DNA of 64,000 nucleotides, taken from positions 512,095 through 576,094 of the forward strand of contig CAWEDP010000003.1 in NCBI GenBank assembly GCA_963807925.1, read 5' to 3'. Positions 50,169-58,892 of this stretch are shown here, in pieces. Numbering within the stretch: position 1 is the first letter of the stretch; every line of letters begins with the position of its first letter. Both the position numbers and the translations under genes were made by a program. Source of the stretch: CAWEDP01 sp963807925 (GTDB lineage Bacteria; Acidobacteriota; Vicinamibacteria; Vicinamibacterales; CAVVIG01). Under the pieces are notes generated by a model that was given only the letters and a program-made list of their open reading frames with translations, had not been told where the DNA came from and searched no databases.

Positions 50169-50861
50169 CTACGCGCCCGCCAAGCGATCTTCGCTTGCCA
50201 GCACCAGATCCGCGAACACGAATCCGTCCCGTTCGACAATCGGGCCCGCGGCCACCGCAATCGGCGCGTCGAACATCGGTCCCTCGCACGCGAACGTGTG
50301 GAACTCTCCGCGCTCGCCGCACGGGTCGACGCTCGCGGGGAGATCGGCCAGGAGCGTTCGGTCGAAGAGCCGGCCCGCGAAGCGCCGATCCAGCGCGCGC
50401 GGATCGACACAGGTCAGCCACGCCCGGAGTCCGGCATTCACCATGTCCCGGGCGAGCGCGGCGGTGTCGGCGCCGAACAGCGGAAATATCGGCGTCAGGC
50501 CGCTGCCGGCCAGCCGCTCTTCGCGGTAGCGGCGGACGTCTTCGAGAAACAGATCGCCGAACGCCACGTGCGTGCAGCCGTCGTCCACGGCGCGGACCAC
50601 GGCCGTCTCCATCGCGCGCTCGTACTCTTCGTTCGAACACGGCGACGGAATCGGGACCTGCCAGAGCGGCAGGCGGAGGCGCTCGGCCTGCGCCTGCAGC
50701 AGCTCGACGCGGACAGCGTGCATCGCCACGCGCCCGGCCGGTTCGTTGATCGTCGTCAGCAGGGCGGCGACGTCAACGCCGCTCGCCCGCAGAACGTACA
50801 CGAGCCAGGCGCTGTCCTTGCCCGACGACCACGACACGACGCATCTGCCCGGTGTGATCAT
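50169..50861 (-). CDS. Diphthine--ammonia ligase-like ATP pyrophosphatase
   Basis: 230 aa from the ATG at 50861. SWSSGKDSAW near the N-terminus is the PP-loop. CSNEEYERAMETAV, HVAFGDLFLEDVRRYRE and GLTPIFPLFGAD are DUF71/MJ0570-type motifs, and GEFHTFACEGPMF near the end closes the domain. Eukaryotic and archaeal relatives amidate diphthine on EF-2; bacteria lack diphthamide, so this enzyme must do something else. It is 7 nt after btuF, in the B12 uptake operon. Confidence 0.8.
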   Translation of the reverse strand: MITPGRCVVSWSSGKDSAWLVYVLRASGVDVAALLTTINEPAGRVAMHAVRVELLQAQAERLRLPLWQVPIPSPCSNEEYERAMETAVVRAVDDGCTHVAFGDLFLEDVRRYREERLAGSGLTPIFPLFGADTAALARDMVNAGLRAWLTCVDPRALDRRFAGRLFDRTLLADLPASVDPCGERGEFHTFACEGPMFDAPIAVAAGPIVERDGFVFADLVLASEDRLAGA

Positions 50862-50868
50862 CTGGTTG

Positions 50869-51804
50869 TCATTGGTGGAGCGCGTCCGCGAGCCGACCAA
50901 CGGCGTCGACAACGCGGGGGCCCGGCACCACGAATTCGTCGCCGACCAGCACGCGCACGCGATGATCCCTGACGGCCGGAACCGATCCCAGGGCGTTCCA
51001 CGCTTCCATGTCCCGGGGGATGTTCTCCGACCTGACGCTGTCCCCGTACTTCAGTTCGACGATCACGTCGGGCCGCCGCGCGAGTATGATCTCGGTCGAC
51101 ACCTGGACCGACTGCTGTTTGATGTCTCCGAGGACGTCGTCTCCGCCGGCGGCCTCCAGCATGTCGTGCAGAAAGCCGTAGCCGCCGGTGGCGTAGATGT
51201 TGCGCAGCGACGATCGATCCCGCTCGAACACCAGCAGCGTCCGGGGCCGCGGCCGATTGGCCACCGACGCCTGGATCGACGCGATCCCGCGCTCGATCGC
51301 CGCGGCGAGCGTCTCGGCCCGGGGCGCCGACCCGATCCGGGCGCCCAGCGTGCGAATCGTCTGCGTGATGTCCGCAAGCGTGCGATGCTCGTACGCGTAG
51401 TACGGAATGCCGGCGCGATCGAGCCGCTGCTTCAACTCGAACTGCGTGTTGTAGACGATGACGAGATCGGGTCGAAGGCTGAGGATCCGCTCGACATCGG
51501 GATCCAGCAGGGCGCCGACGCGGGGGATGCGCGACACCTCCGGAGGAAAGCGGTCGAAGCTGCTGACGCCAACCAGCCGGCCGTTGTCGTGCATCGCGAA
51601 GATCATTTCCGTCACGGCGGGAATCAGCGAGACGATCCGCTGCGGCGCGGCCGCCCTGACGTCTCGGGGGATCGGTCCCCCAGCCAGCATGAGGGCCGCC
51701 AAGAGCGGCAGGCGGGCCACCAGCCGACGCCGCGCTCGTCGAGCGGCCGGTATCGGGCGCTCGAGGGCGGATGGTGAAGTCGGGCGGGCGCCGGGCGTCG
51801 TCAT
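50869..51804 (-). CDS. btuF: Cobalamin-type ABC transporter substrate-binding protein
   Basis: 311 aa. A long basic N-terminus (AARRARRRLVARL) and hydrophobic LLAALMLAGG form the export signal. The mature protein has RIVSLIPAVTEMIFAM, GVSSFDRFPPEV and LDPDVERILSLRPDLVIVY, typical of BtuF/FhuD class III binding proteins. The gene order and upstream cobalamin riboswitch point to vitamin B12. It overlaps btuC by 4 nt. Confidence 0.88.
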   Translation of the reverse strand: MTTPGARPTSPSALERPIPAARRARRRLVARLPLLAALMLAGGPIPRDVRAAAPQRIVSLIPAVTEMIFAMHDNGRLVGVSSFDRFPPEVSRIPRVGALLDPDVERILSLRPDLVIVYNTQFELKQRLDRAGIPYYAYEHRTLADITQTIRTLGARIGSAPRAETLAAAIERGIASIQASVANRPRPRTLLVFERDRSSLRNIYATGGYGFLHDMLEAAGGDDVLGDIKQQSVQVSTEIILARRPDVIVELKYGDSVRSENIPRDMEAWNALGSVPAVRDHRVRVLVGDEFVVPGPRVVDAVGRLADALHQ

Positions 51805-52817
51805 CGGGACGATCTCACGAGCAGCCACAGGAAGAACGGCCCGCCGATGAGCGCGGTGACGACGCCGACCGGGACTTCGATCGGCGCGAACATCGTGCGG
51901 GCGACGACATCGCAGGCGATGAGAAAGGCCGCGCCGAAGAGGACCGATGCCGGCAGCACGAGGCGGTGATCGGATCCCACGATCAGCCGCACCAGGTGCG
52001 GCACGATGATGCCGATAAAGCCGATCGGGCCGCCGACCGAGACCGCGGCGCCGGTCGCGAGCGATGCGCCGACGAGCGCGACGCGCTCGGCGCGCATGAC
52101 ATCGACGCCGCGGGCGGCCGCGGCCTGTTCGCCGAAGGTGATGAGATCCAGCGCGCGCGGAAGCACCGCGAACAGCGCGGAGGACACGAGCAGCAGCGGC
52201 AGCACAGCGACGATCGGTCCGTAATCGCCGATGTCGAGCGTGCCCATCAGCCACCGGACCGTCCGGAAGGTGTCGCCGAAATCGGCCAGGTACTGCGTGA
52301 ACAATATCAGGGCGGTCAAGAACGCCGTCATCGTCACGCCGGCCAGTAGCAGCACCGTCGTGGACAGCCCGCGCCGCCGCGCCGACGCCAGCGCGTAGAC
52401 GACGGCGAGCGCGGCGATCGAGCCGAAGAGGCTCGACAGCGGGACGGCCGGCAGACCGAACAGCGGGGCGTCCAGATGAAACGTGATCGCGACCATGGCG
52501 CCGAGCGCCGCGCCGCTCGAGACGCCGAGCGTGTCGGGCGACGCGAGCGGATTGCGCAGCAGCGCCTGGAACACCACGCCTGACGCCGCCAGCGACCCCC
52601 CGACGATGGCCGCGGCGACGACCCGGGGCAGCCGGGCGATGAAGAAGATCTGGGCGTCGAGGTTGTCCGGGAACGCGATCGTGCGGTCGAAGGCCCGCCC
52701 GAGCGACACGTGGGTTGCACCCACAATCGGCGACAGGACGAGCGCCGCGGCGAGCAGCGCCCCGAATGCCCCCACCGTCATCGCCAGCCGCGCGTGAATC
52801 GACCGGATGGCGGCCAT
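51801..52817 (-). CDS. btuC: Cobalamin ABC transporter permease
   Basis: 338 aa, about ten hydrophobic segments of the FecCD/BtuC family. RLPRVVAAAIVGGSLAASGVVFQALLRNPLA, the GVSSGAALGA loop and GFIGIIVPHLVRL (all in part) are signature regions. It forms the membrane channel with btuD and btuF. It is 8 bp downstream of btuD. Confidence 0.92.
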   Translation of the reverse strand: MAAIRSIHARLAMTVGAFGALLAAALVLSPIVGATHVSLGRAFDRTIAFPDNLDAQIFFIARLPRVVAAAIVGGSLAASGVVFQALLRNPLASPDTLGVSSGAALGAMVAITFHLDAPLFGLPAVPLSSLFGSIAALAVVYALASARRRGLSTTVLLLAGVTMTAFLTALILFTQYLADFGDTFRTVRWLMGTLDIGDYGPIVAVLPLLLVSSALFAVLPRALDLITFGEQAAAARGVDVMRAERVALVGASLATGAAVSVGGPIGFIGIIVPHLVRLIVGSDHRLVLPASVLFGAAFLIACDVVARTMFAPIEVPVGVVTALIGGPFFLWLLVRSSR

Positions 52818-52825
52818 CGCCGGCC

Positions 52826-53626
52826 TCAGCTTCTTCCGACCGGCACGACGCTGAGACGGCCAGAGCGCGGGTGGCGCGCGATCTCCACGTCGACGCCGTA
52901 CAGAACCCGAATCGCCTGCGGCGTCAGGACGTCGGCGGTCGGCCCAGCCGCCAGCACGCGCCCGCGCCTCAGGAGAATGAGCCGCCGGCACAGCGCGGCA
53001 GCCAGGTTGAGATCGTGCGTCGACAGCAGCATCGCCGTGCCTTCGGCGTTGAGACGCGCGAGCAGCATCTGCACGTCGATCTGGTGGCCGATGTCGAGCG
53101 AGGCGGTCGGCTCGTCCAGCAGGAGCAGCCGGGCGCTCTGCGCGAGCGCGCTCGCGATGACGACGCGCTGCCGTTCGCCGCCGCTGAGCGTCTTGAACGG
53201 CCGCATCTCGAAATCGGAGGTGCCGGTCGCCGCCAGCGCGCGCCGTGCGATGTCGAGGTCGTCCGGGCCCTCGAGCGCAAACAGGCCCAGGTGCGGAAAG
53301 CGGCCCATGAGCACGATGTCGAGGACGGTGAAGTCGAACGGCGCGTAGGTGTCCTGGGGTACCATCGCGAGGCATCGGGCGACGTGTCGGCGCGACTGCT
53401 CGCCAATCGGTCGGCCGTCGAGGAGCACGCGTCCGCGGCGCGGCACCAAGGCGCCGCTGAGGATTCCGAGGAGCGTGGTCTTGCCCGATCCATTCGGTCC
53501 GAGGATGCCGACGAAATCGCCGCTGCCGATGTCGAGCGACACGCCGCTCAGAACCTCGTCGGCGCCGGCCTCAGGGGCCCCTCTGGCGCGTCGATAGAAG
53601 AAGGAAACGTCGATCGCCTCGAGCAA
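52826..53626 (-). CDS. btuD: Cobalamin ABC transporter ATPase
   Basis: 266 aa. Walker A GPNGSGKTT, ABC signature TLSGGERQRV, Walker B LLLLDEPTASLD and the H loop LSTHDL. The start is TTG at 53626, supported by a strong AAAGGAGGA just upstream. It is the first gene of btuD-C-F-(ATP pyrophosphatase) and lies right behind a cobalamin riboswitch. Confidence 0.92.
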   Translation of the reverse strand: MLEAIDVSFFYRRARGAPEAGADEVLSGVSLDIGSGDFVGILGPNGSGKTTLLGILSGALVPRRGRVLLDGRPIGEQSRRHVARCLAMVPQDTYAPFDFTVLDIVLMGRFPHLGLFALEGPDDLDIARRALAATGTSDFEMRPFKTLSGGERQRVVIASALAQSARLLLLDEPTASLDIGHQIDVQMLLARLNAEGTAMLLSTHDLNLAAALCRRLILLRRGRVLAAGPTADVLTPQAIRVLYGVDVEIARHPRSGRLSVVPVGRS

Positions 53627-53640
53627 GGCGATCCTCCTTT

Positions 53641-53657
53641 CGGCGTCTCGCGCGCCG
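53641..53657 (-). promoter_or_regulatory. Hairpin next to the btuD ribosome-binding site
   Basis: CGGCG-N7-CGCCG on the minus strand directly precedes AAAGGAGG. A run of seven T (minus strand) comes just before it, following a GC-rich stem at the riboswitch end. This is a plausible expression platform, either termination at the T-run or occlusion of the ribosome site. Confidence 0.5.
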
Positions 53658-53664
53658 AAAAAAA

Positions 53665-53890
53665 GGCCCCGGCGTCAGGTTTCCTGACTCGCGGATCGAA
53701 GCCGGCATTTCACGTCTTCCCAGGTGGCGACCCAGTGACGGGCGACAGGGACTCCGGGAGACCCGGGCCCGAGCAGCCGAAGAAATACGGCTCTCCGCTT
53801 ACAGTGGCGGGACCGTGTGGGCCTCGCACCCACTTCGCGTGACCGCCGGGGCTATCATTCGAGTCCGGCACGGCTCCCGCCGTGCCATGG
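53665..53890 (-). ncRNA. Cobalamin riboswitch
   Basis: On the minus strand the conserved core GCCACTGT (in CCGCCACTGTAAGCGG) is followed about 100 nt later by the 3' B12 box AGTCAGGAAACCTGACG (53673-53689). A GGCACGG/CCGTGCC hairpin lies at the 5' end. It lies upstream of btuD-C-F and should shut the operon down when adenosylcobalamin is plentiful. End points are approximate. Confidence 0.93.
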
Positions 53891-53894
53891 GGCG

Positions 53895-53903
53895 AGTATA
53901 GCA
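53895..53903 (-). promoter_or_regulatory. Extended -10 for the B12 operon
   Basis: TGCTATACT on the minus strand, directly upstream of the riboswitch. This is a textbook extended -10, and no -35 is obvious. Confidence 0.5.
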
Positions 53904-53962
53904 TCGCGGCCCGCAGCCGATCGTGACCGTCGGCCCGCGCGGGTCGCCGGGACCGCCGCGTG

Positions 53963-53992
53963 TTGCCTCAGGCGGAGGTTTGCGCGTAACAT
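53963..53992 (+). promoter_or_regulatory. Candidate promoter for yjbQ
   Basis: TTGCCT (53963-53968), 18 bp, TAACAT (53987-53992). About 160 nt separate it from the ATG at 54157; I see no other feature in 53993-54156. Confidence 0.35.
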
Positions 53993-54156
53993 GACATGGT
54001 TTTCCTGCCGGGGGCACGGCCAGGATTCGACGATCACGCCGTTTCAACCCGTCTGGGAGGGTCCGGCGACATCGGGACCGCTGGGCTGGAACCGGTTCGA
54101 GTCACATCGTGCGATGCGGGCCGGCCGGCCGGCCTCGCACGTCGAGGGCAAAGCGC

Positions 54157-54660
54157 ATGAGCAAGAGTTCGACCGTCACCGTTCGCGAGAGGCCCGTGGA
54201 GGAGGTGGCTTCGGCGACGACCGGCGGCCTCACGATTCATGGCGAGACGATAGTCGTTTCCACCGACCAGCGCGTCGAGCTCGTGGACCTGACCAACCGC
54301 GTGATGGAGTTCGTCCGCGGTTTCAACATCCGTGAAGGCCTCGTGAGCCTCTGGTCGATGCATACGACCTGTGCGCTGTTCATCAACGAGTTCCAGAACG
54401 CGCTCCTGTCCGACATCCGGCGCTTCCTGGAGCAGATGGTGGCGCGCGACGCCGAGTGGCTGCACAACGATCCCGAGCACTCCGACTGCGATCGCAACAA
54501 CGCCGATTCGCACCTGAGGGCGCTGCTCCTGGGCCATAGCCTGACGCTGCAGGTGAGCGGCGGCGAGGTCGTGCTGGGGCAATGGCAGCGGATCCTGATG
54601 GCGGAGCTCGACGGGCCGCGGGCCCGCTCCCTCCGGATTCAGATCTTCGGGGTGTCCTGA
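54157..54660 (+). CDS. YjbQ/UPF0047 family protein (secondary thiamine-phosphate synthase type)
   Basis: 167 aa from the ATG at 54157, preceded by GAGGG. SMHTTCALFINEF, the NDPEHSDCDRNNADSHLRALLLG block (part shown) and GEVVLGQWQRILMAELDGPR match the UPF0047 family. Members have weak thiamine-phosphate synthase activity in vitro; the real role is unsettled. Confidence 0.87.
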   Translation: MSKSSTVTVRERPVEEVASATTGGLTIHGETIVVSTDQRVELVDLTNRVMEFVRGFNIREGLVSLWSMHTTCALFINEFQNALLSDIRRFLEQMVARDAEWLHNDPEHSDCDRNNADSHLRALLLGHSLTLQVSGGEVVLGQWQRILMAELDGPRARSLRIQIFGVS

Positions 54661-54752
54661 ACCCGGTTGCCCTCTCTGCGTCTGGTCACCGGAGTTTCGC
54701 CGGTCGCGCCGATTCAATCCTTCGGGCCAGCCCCAGATGATCAGATGACGAC

Positions 54753-55850
54753 ATGCTGTCCCGCCTCGCCGCCTCACACCTCCTCGATATCGCGGACAAG
54801 CTCGACGCGGGCGATCGGCTGACGCCCGACGACGGCCTGCGGCTCTTCGCATGCGACGATCTGCTGGCGGTCGGCTGGCTCGCCAATCGCGAGCGGGAGA
54901 GGCGGCACGGCGCGCAGACCTTCTACAACTACAACATCCGCATCGAGGCGACCAACGTCTGTGTGGCGAGCTGCCTGTTCTGCTCGTTCGCGCGGCTCAA
55001 GCCCGGCGACGCCGACGCCTACACGATGTCGCTCGAAGAAGCGTGGGACAAGCTCAGGCAGCGGAAGGATCAGCCGCTCACGGAAATCCACGTCGTCAAC
55101 GGCCTGCACCCGGATCTGCCGTTTGCCTACTACACCGAGCTGCTGCGGGGGTTCAAGCGGATCCGGCCTCGGATCCACCTGAAGTGCTTCACGGCGGTCG
55201 AAATCGCGTTCTTCGCGGATCTCTACGGGATGAGCGACGAGCAGGTGCTGCGTGAGCTGATGGAGGCGGGGCTGGACTCGCTGCCGGGGGGCGGGGCCGA
55301 AATCTTCGCCGAGCGGGTGCGCCGCAAGATCTGTCACGACAAGTGCGGCAGCGATCGATACCTGGACATCCATCGGCTGGCGCATCGCCTGGGCATGCGG
55401 TCCAACATCACCATGCTGTACGGCCACATCGAGACGGCGGAGGAGCGCGTCGATCACATGCTGCGCGTCCGCGCGCTGCAGGACGAAACCGACGGCCTGC
55501 AGGCGTTCATCCCGCTCGCCTTCCACCCCGACAACAATCAGATGCGGCGGTTGCCGGCGCCGACCGCGAGCGACACGCTCCGCGTCCACGCGGTGGCCCG
55601 GCTGATGCTCGACAACGTGCCGCACGTGAAGGCGTTCTGGATCGCGACGGGCGTGGCGCTGGCGCAGACGTGTCTGTGGTTCGGCGCGGACGACCTCGAC
55701 GGAACGGTGCAGGAAGAGAAGATCTACCATATGGCGGGAGCGCAGACGCCCGAGTCGATGACGCCGCGGGAGATCGAGCGGCTCATCGCGGCCGCCGGAC
55801 GGCAGCCGGTTCAGCGCGACACGCTGTATAACGTCGTGGCGCACGCCTGA
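54753..55850 (+). CDS. mqnE: Aminodeoxyfutalosine synthase
   Basis: 365 aa radical SAM enzyme. The cluster motif C-x3-C-x2-C is in TNVCVASCLFCSF, followed by EIHVVNGLHPDLPF and IHLKCFTAVEI; GGGAEIFAERVR is also typical. It joins a chorismate-derived enol ether (the MqnA product) to SAM in the futalosine menaquinone route. Separated from mqnB-mqnD by about 7 kb. HPDNNQMRRLPAPTASD distinguishes it from MqnC. Confidence 0.92.
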   Translation: MLSRLAASHLLDIADKLDAGDRLTPDDGLRLFACDDLLAVGWLANRERERRHGAQTFYNYNIRIEATNVCVASCLFCSFARLKPGDADAYTMSLEEAWDKLRQRKDQPLTEIHVVNGLHPDLPFAYYTELLRGFKRIRPRIHLKCFTAVEIAFFADLYGMSDEQVLRELMEAGLDSLPGGGAEIFAERVRRKICHDKCGSDRYLDIHRLAHRLGMRSNITMLYGHIETAEERVDHMLRVRALQDETDGLQAFIPLAFHPDNNQMRRLPAPTASDTLRVHAVARLMLDNVPHVKAFWIATGVALAQTCLWFGADDLDGTVQEEKIYHMAGAQTPESMTPREIERLIAAAGRQPVQRDTLYNVVAHA

Positions 55851-55878
55851 GGCCGGCTCCCCCCAGGGCCGCGGGGCC

Positions 55879-55887
55879 TGTTATACT
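55879..55887 (+). promoter_or_regulatory. Extended -10 just ahead of a terminator
   Basis: TGTTATACT would start RNA near 55894, immediately before the hairpin at 55895-55937. It may be chance or an attenuated start for nadA. Confidence 0.35.
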
Positions 55888-55894
55888 TGTCATC

Positions 55895-55937
55895 AGCCAA
55901 GCGTGATTCGGCCGGACCGGGCTGCGCTTGGCTTTTT
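55895..55937 (+). terminator. Rho-independent terminator between mqnE and nadA
   Basis: A perfect 9-bp stem, AGCCAAGCG / CGCTTGGCT, encloses a 21-nt loop and is followed by TTTT. It ends the mqnE transcript or attenuates nadA. Confidence 0.75.
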
Positions 55938-56034
55938 CGTGTCCGTAGATTGAGAAAAATTTCACAAGCGTGCGCGCGCGCGAGCGGAGGACGCCCCTTT
56001 CCGTGGCGCCGCCCGCGTGAGGGATACGGCATCG

Positions 56035-57171
56035 ATGAGCAGCATGCTTCCGGTTCTGACCGCGTTCGAAAAAGAGCACATCGCCGAGCGTCAACCGCTC
56101 CCCGAGCGGTACCTCGGCCTGCCGGACGCCGAGATGGACGCCCGCATTGCGGCGGCCAGGGCGGCGCTCGGCCGCCGGCTGGTCATCCTCGGCCATCACT
56201 ATCAGCGTGACGAGGTCATCAAGTTCGCCGATTACACCGGCGATTCGTTCCGTCTCGCCCGCCAGGTCAGCCGTCACCCTGAGGCGGATTACATCGTGTT
56301 CTGCGGCGTTCATTTCATGGCCGAGAGCGCCGACGTCCTGAGCGCGCCGCACCAGCAGGTGATTCTGCCGGACCTGGCCGCCGGCTGCTCGATGGCCGAC
56401 ATGGCAGACATCGATCAGCTCGAAATGTGCTGGGCCGATCTCGAACAGATGCGCGTCTCGGGCGTCGTACCGGTCACCTACATCAACTCCGCCGCGGCCG
56501 TGAAGGCGTTCGTCGGCGAGCACGGCGGCATCGTCTGCACCTCCTCGAACGCCGCGGCCACCTTGCGATGGGCATGGCAGCGCGGCGATCGCATTCTCTT
56601 CCTGCCGGATCAGCACCTGGGGCGGAATACCGCCTACAAGATGGGCGTTCCGCTCGATCGGATGGTGGTGTGGGATCCCGACGAAATCTGTGGCGGAGAG
56701 GACCCCGACCGGGTGCAGCAGTCGCGGATGATCCTCTGGAAAGGGCACTGCTCGGTCCACACCCGGTTCACGGTTCGTCAGATCGAAGCCATCCGGCGCC
56801 AGCATCCCGACGCGCGTGTCATCGTGCATCCGGAGGTGCCGCTCGAAGTGGTCCAGGCGGCCGACGATGCCGGGTCCACCGAGTACATCATCAATGCCGT
56901 CACCGAGAGCCCGGCAGGCTCGGTCTGGGCGGTCGGCACCGAGATCCACCTCGTCAATCGGCTCGCGCGTGAAGTGCAGCCGGACCGGACCGTGCTGTCG
57001 CTCGATCAATTCGGCTGTCTCTGCTCGACCATGTTCCGCGTCTCTCCGAACCACCTCTTGTGGACGCTCGAAGGGCTCGTCGAAGGCGAAGTCCGCAACC
57101 GCATCGTCGTGCGCGAGGACCGCAAGCACTGGACGAAGGTCGCGCTCGACCGGATGCTCTCGATTCAATAG
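56035..57171 (+). CDS. nadA: Quinolinate synthase
   Basis: 378 aa. Condenses iminoaspartate and dihydroxyacetone phosphate on a [4Fe-4S] cluster. LGHHYQRDEVIKFADYTGDS, FCGVHFMAESADVL, CSMADMA, the CTSSNA loop, PDQHLGRNTA and HPEVPLEVV are NadA motifs; a late Cys in QFGCLCSTM is a likely ligand. An in-frame GTG six codons upstream (56017) is possible. nadB and nadC are not adjacent. Confidence 0.94.
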   Translation: MSSMLPVLTAFEKEHIAERQPLPERYLGLPDAEMDARIAAARAALGRRLVILGHHYQRDEVIKFADYTGDSFRLARQVSRHPEADYIVFCGVHFMAESADVLSAPHQQVILPDLAAGCSMADMADIDQLEMCWADLEQMRVSGVVPVTYINSAAAVKAFVGEHGGIVCTSSNAAATLRWAWQRGDRILFLPDQHLGRNTAYKMGVPLDRMVVWDPDEICGGEDPDRVQQSRMILWKGHCSVHTRFTVRQIEAIRRQHPDARVIVHPEVPLEVVQAADDAGSTEYIINAVTESPAGSVWAVGTEIHLVNRLAREVQPDRTVLSLDQFGCLCSTMFRVSPNHLLWTLEGLVEGEVRNRIVVREDRKHWTKVALDRMLSIQ

Positions 57172-57247
57172 ACTTAGAGCTTTCGGCCGACGACCGTCGA
57201 CGCGCCCGGGGTCGTCCCGAGCGGCGTCGCGGACAAGGAGGACCTCG

Positions 57248-57847
57248 ATGGCACATTCGCTCCCCCCGCTTCCGTACCCGTTCGAGGCGCTCGAGCCTCA
57301 CATCGACAAGCAGACGATGGAGATTCATCACGGAAAGCACCATCAGGCGTACGTCAACAACCTGAATGCGGCCGTGGAGAAGCATCCGGACCTGCAGTCC
57401 AAGAGCGTGGAGGATCTGCTCCGCGGCATCAACAGCGTGCCCGATGACATTCGCACCGCCGTGCGCAACAACGGCGGCGGCCACGCGAACCACACGATGT
57501 TCTGGCGGATCATGGGGCCGAACGCCGGCGGGGCGCCGACCGGCGCCATCGCGGACGCGATTACCTCCTCGTTCGGCGGGTTCGACGCGTTCAAGGATCA
57601 GTTCGCCAAGGCGGCGGCCGGCCGGTTCGGCAGCGGGTGGGCATGGGTGATCGACCAGGGTGGGAAGCTGATCATCGAGAGCACCGCGAACCAGGACAGC
57701 CCGCTGATGGAAGGCAAGAAGATCGTGTTCGGGCTCGACGTCTGGGAGCACGCCTACTATCTCAAATACCAGAATCGCCGTCCGGAGTACGTGACCGCCT
57801 GGTGGAACGTCGTGAACTGGACGGAGATCAACAAGCGGCTTCGCTGA
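57248..57847 (+). CDS. sodB: Superoxide dismutase (Fe/Mn)
   Basis: 199 aa. LPPLPYPFEALEPHID, the metal His in HHGKHHQAYVNNL and HTMFWRIM, and DVWEHAYYLKYQN with the last Asp and His ligands. AAGGAGG precedes the ATG. Metal choice (Fe or Mn) is uncertain. It is probably cytosolic, as no signal peptide is seen, and it is followed with no gap by a membrane-protein gene. Confidence 0.94.
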   Translation: MAHSLPPLPYPFEALEPHIDKQTMEIHHGKHHQAYVNNLNAAVEKHPDLQSKSVEDLLRGINSVPDDIRTAVRNNGGGHANHTMFWRIMGPNAGGAPTGAIADAITSSFGGFDAFKDQFAKAAAGRFGSGWAWVIDQGGKLIIESTANQDSPLMEGKKIVFGLDVWEHAYYLKYQNRRPEYVTAWWNVVNWTEINKRLR

Positions 57848-58648
57848 GTGGTTCTGTTTCTTTTCCTGACCCACCTCGGTCTCGGGATCGCCTTCACGCT
57901 CGCGCTCGTGTCGCGCGAGGCGGGCGTGAAGTTCTTTCGATTCAATGCCGGGCTGGCCGCCGTCCTCATCGGGGTGGCGGTTGCGGCGTTCCGGCCCGCC
58001 GCGGCCGATTGGTTGTCCGGGATGAACCTGGTTGCGCTCGGCGCGCTGGCGCTCGCGGAAATCGCGATCGTGGTCTACTGGGCGACGGTCGGCCGGGCGT
58101 TTGCGTCGGTCCGGCCCGCGCTGGTGGCGGTCTGGTGCGGCGGCGGGTTGACGGCGCTCATCGCGCAGGCGGTCGCGACGAGCAGCGGCTGGACCTTCGG
58201 CGCGCGCGTGCTGACGGTGGCCAGCTTCCTGAGTTCGGCCGCCCTGCTCGGCGGCGCCTGCACGGCGATGATTCTGGGCCACTGGTACCTGATCCTGCCG
58301 TCGATGCAGGTGTCGCACCTCCAATCGATCGTCAAGGTGCACATCGCGTCGACGGTGGTCCGCGTCGTGGTGGTGGTCGCCGCTGTCGTCGTCGCGATCG
58401 AGACGTGGCAGCCGGGTCTGGGTCCGAGCTTCGAGCACTACATTCTCTCGGTGGCCGGCGTCTTCTTCTGGCAGCGCGTGCTCTTCGGCCTCGGCGGTCC
58501 CGCGCTGTTGTCGTACATGACGTGGGAAACGGCCAAGATCCGGGCGACGCAGTCGGCGACGGGAATTCTGTACGTCGATTTCTTCACGGTCGTCGTCGGC
58601 GAGGTGCTGGCCAAGTACCTCCTGCTCGCGACGCGCGTGCCCGTGTAG
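57848..58648 (+). CDS. Polytopic membrane protein of unknown function
   Basis: 266 aa, GTG start directly after the sod stop. About seven or eight hydrophobic segments span almost the whole length. Polar conserved-looking residues occur in GHWYLILPSMQVSHLQSIVKV, including two His that could bind heme or metal. I do not recognise the family. Its coupling to sod suggests a redox or respiratory setting, but this is inference. Confidence 0.7.
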   Translation: MVLFLFLTHLGLGIAFTLALVSREAGVKFFRFNAGLAAVLIGVAVAAFRPAAADWLSGMNLVALGALALAEIAIVVYWATVGRAFASVRPALVAVWCGGGLTALIAQAVATSSGWTFGARVLTVASFLSSAALLGGACTAMILGHWYLILPSMQVSHLQSIVKVHIASTVVRVVVVVAAVVVAIETWQPGLGPSFEHYILSVAGVFFWQRVLFGLGGPALLSYMTWETAKIRATQSATGILYVDFFTVVVGEVLAKYLLLATRVPV

Positions 58649-58654
58649 TACACT
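58649..58654 (+). promoter_or_regulatory. -10 of the SRP RNA gene
   Basis: TACACT, 6 nt before the proposed 5' end of the RNA. No clear -35. Confidence 0.4.
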
Positions 58655-58660
58655 CCGTTT

Positions 58661-58792
58661 CTTGCGGATTGCACCGCGGTCCGGAACCTGTGCAATTTCA
58701 GACTGCGAACCGCGTCAGGGCCGGAAGGCAGCAGCGCTAAGCAGATCCTGCAATGTGCCGCAGCCACTCCGGATCGCGGTCCAGTCCGCAAC
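58661..58792 (+). ncRNA. ffs: Signal recognition particle RNA (small bacterial type)
   Basis: The conserved apical loop GTCAGGGCCGGAAGGCAGCA lies in the middle of a long hairpin. The ends pair: TTGCGGA (58662-58668) with TCCGCAA (58785-58791), and CGCGGTCCGG with CCGGATCGCG further in. Length about 130 nt. The RNA binds Ffh to target nascent membrane proteins. Its position directly ahead of dnaX is seen in many bacteria. Confidence 0.92.
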
Positions 58793-58892
58793 CGGGTCGG
58801 TGACGAGCGCCCGCGAGAGGGGCCTTTCGGAAGTCTGCGACAGCTCTTCGATCTGACAGCTTCAACGCCGAAACCGTCATTCCTCGAACTCG

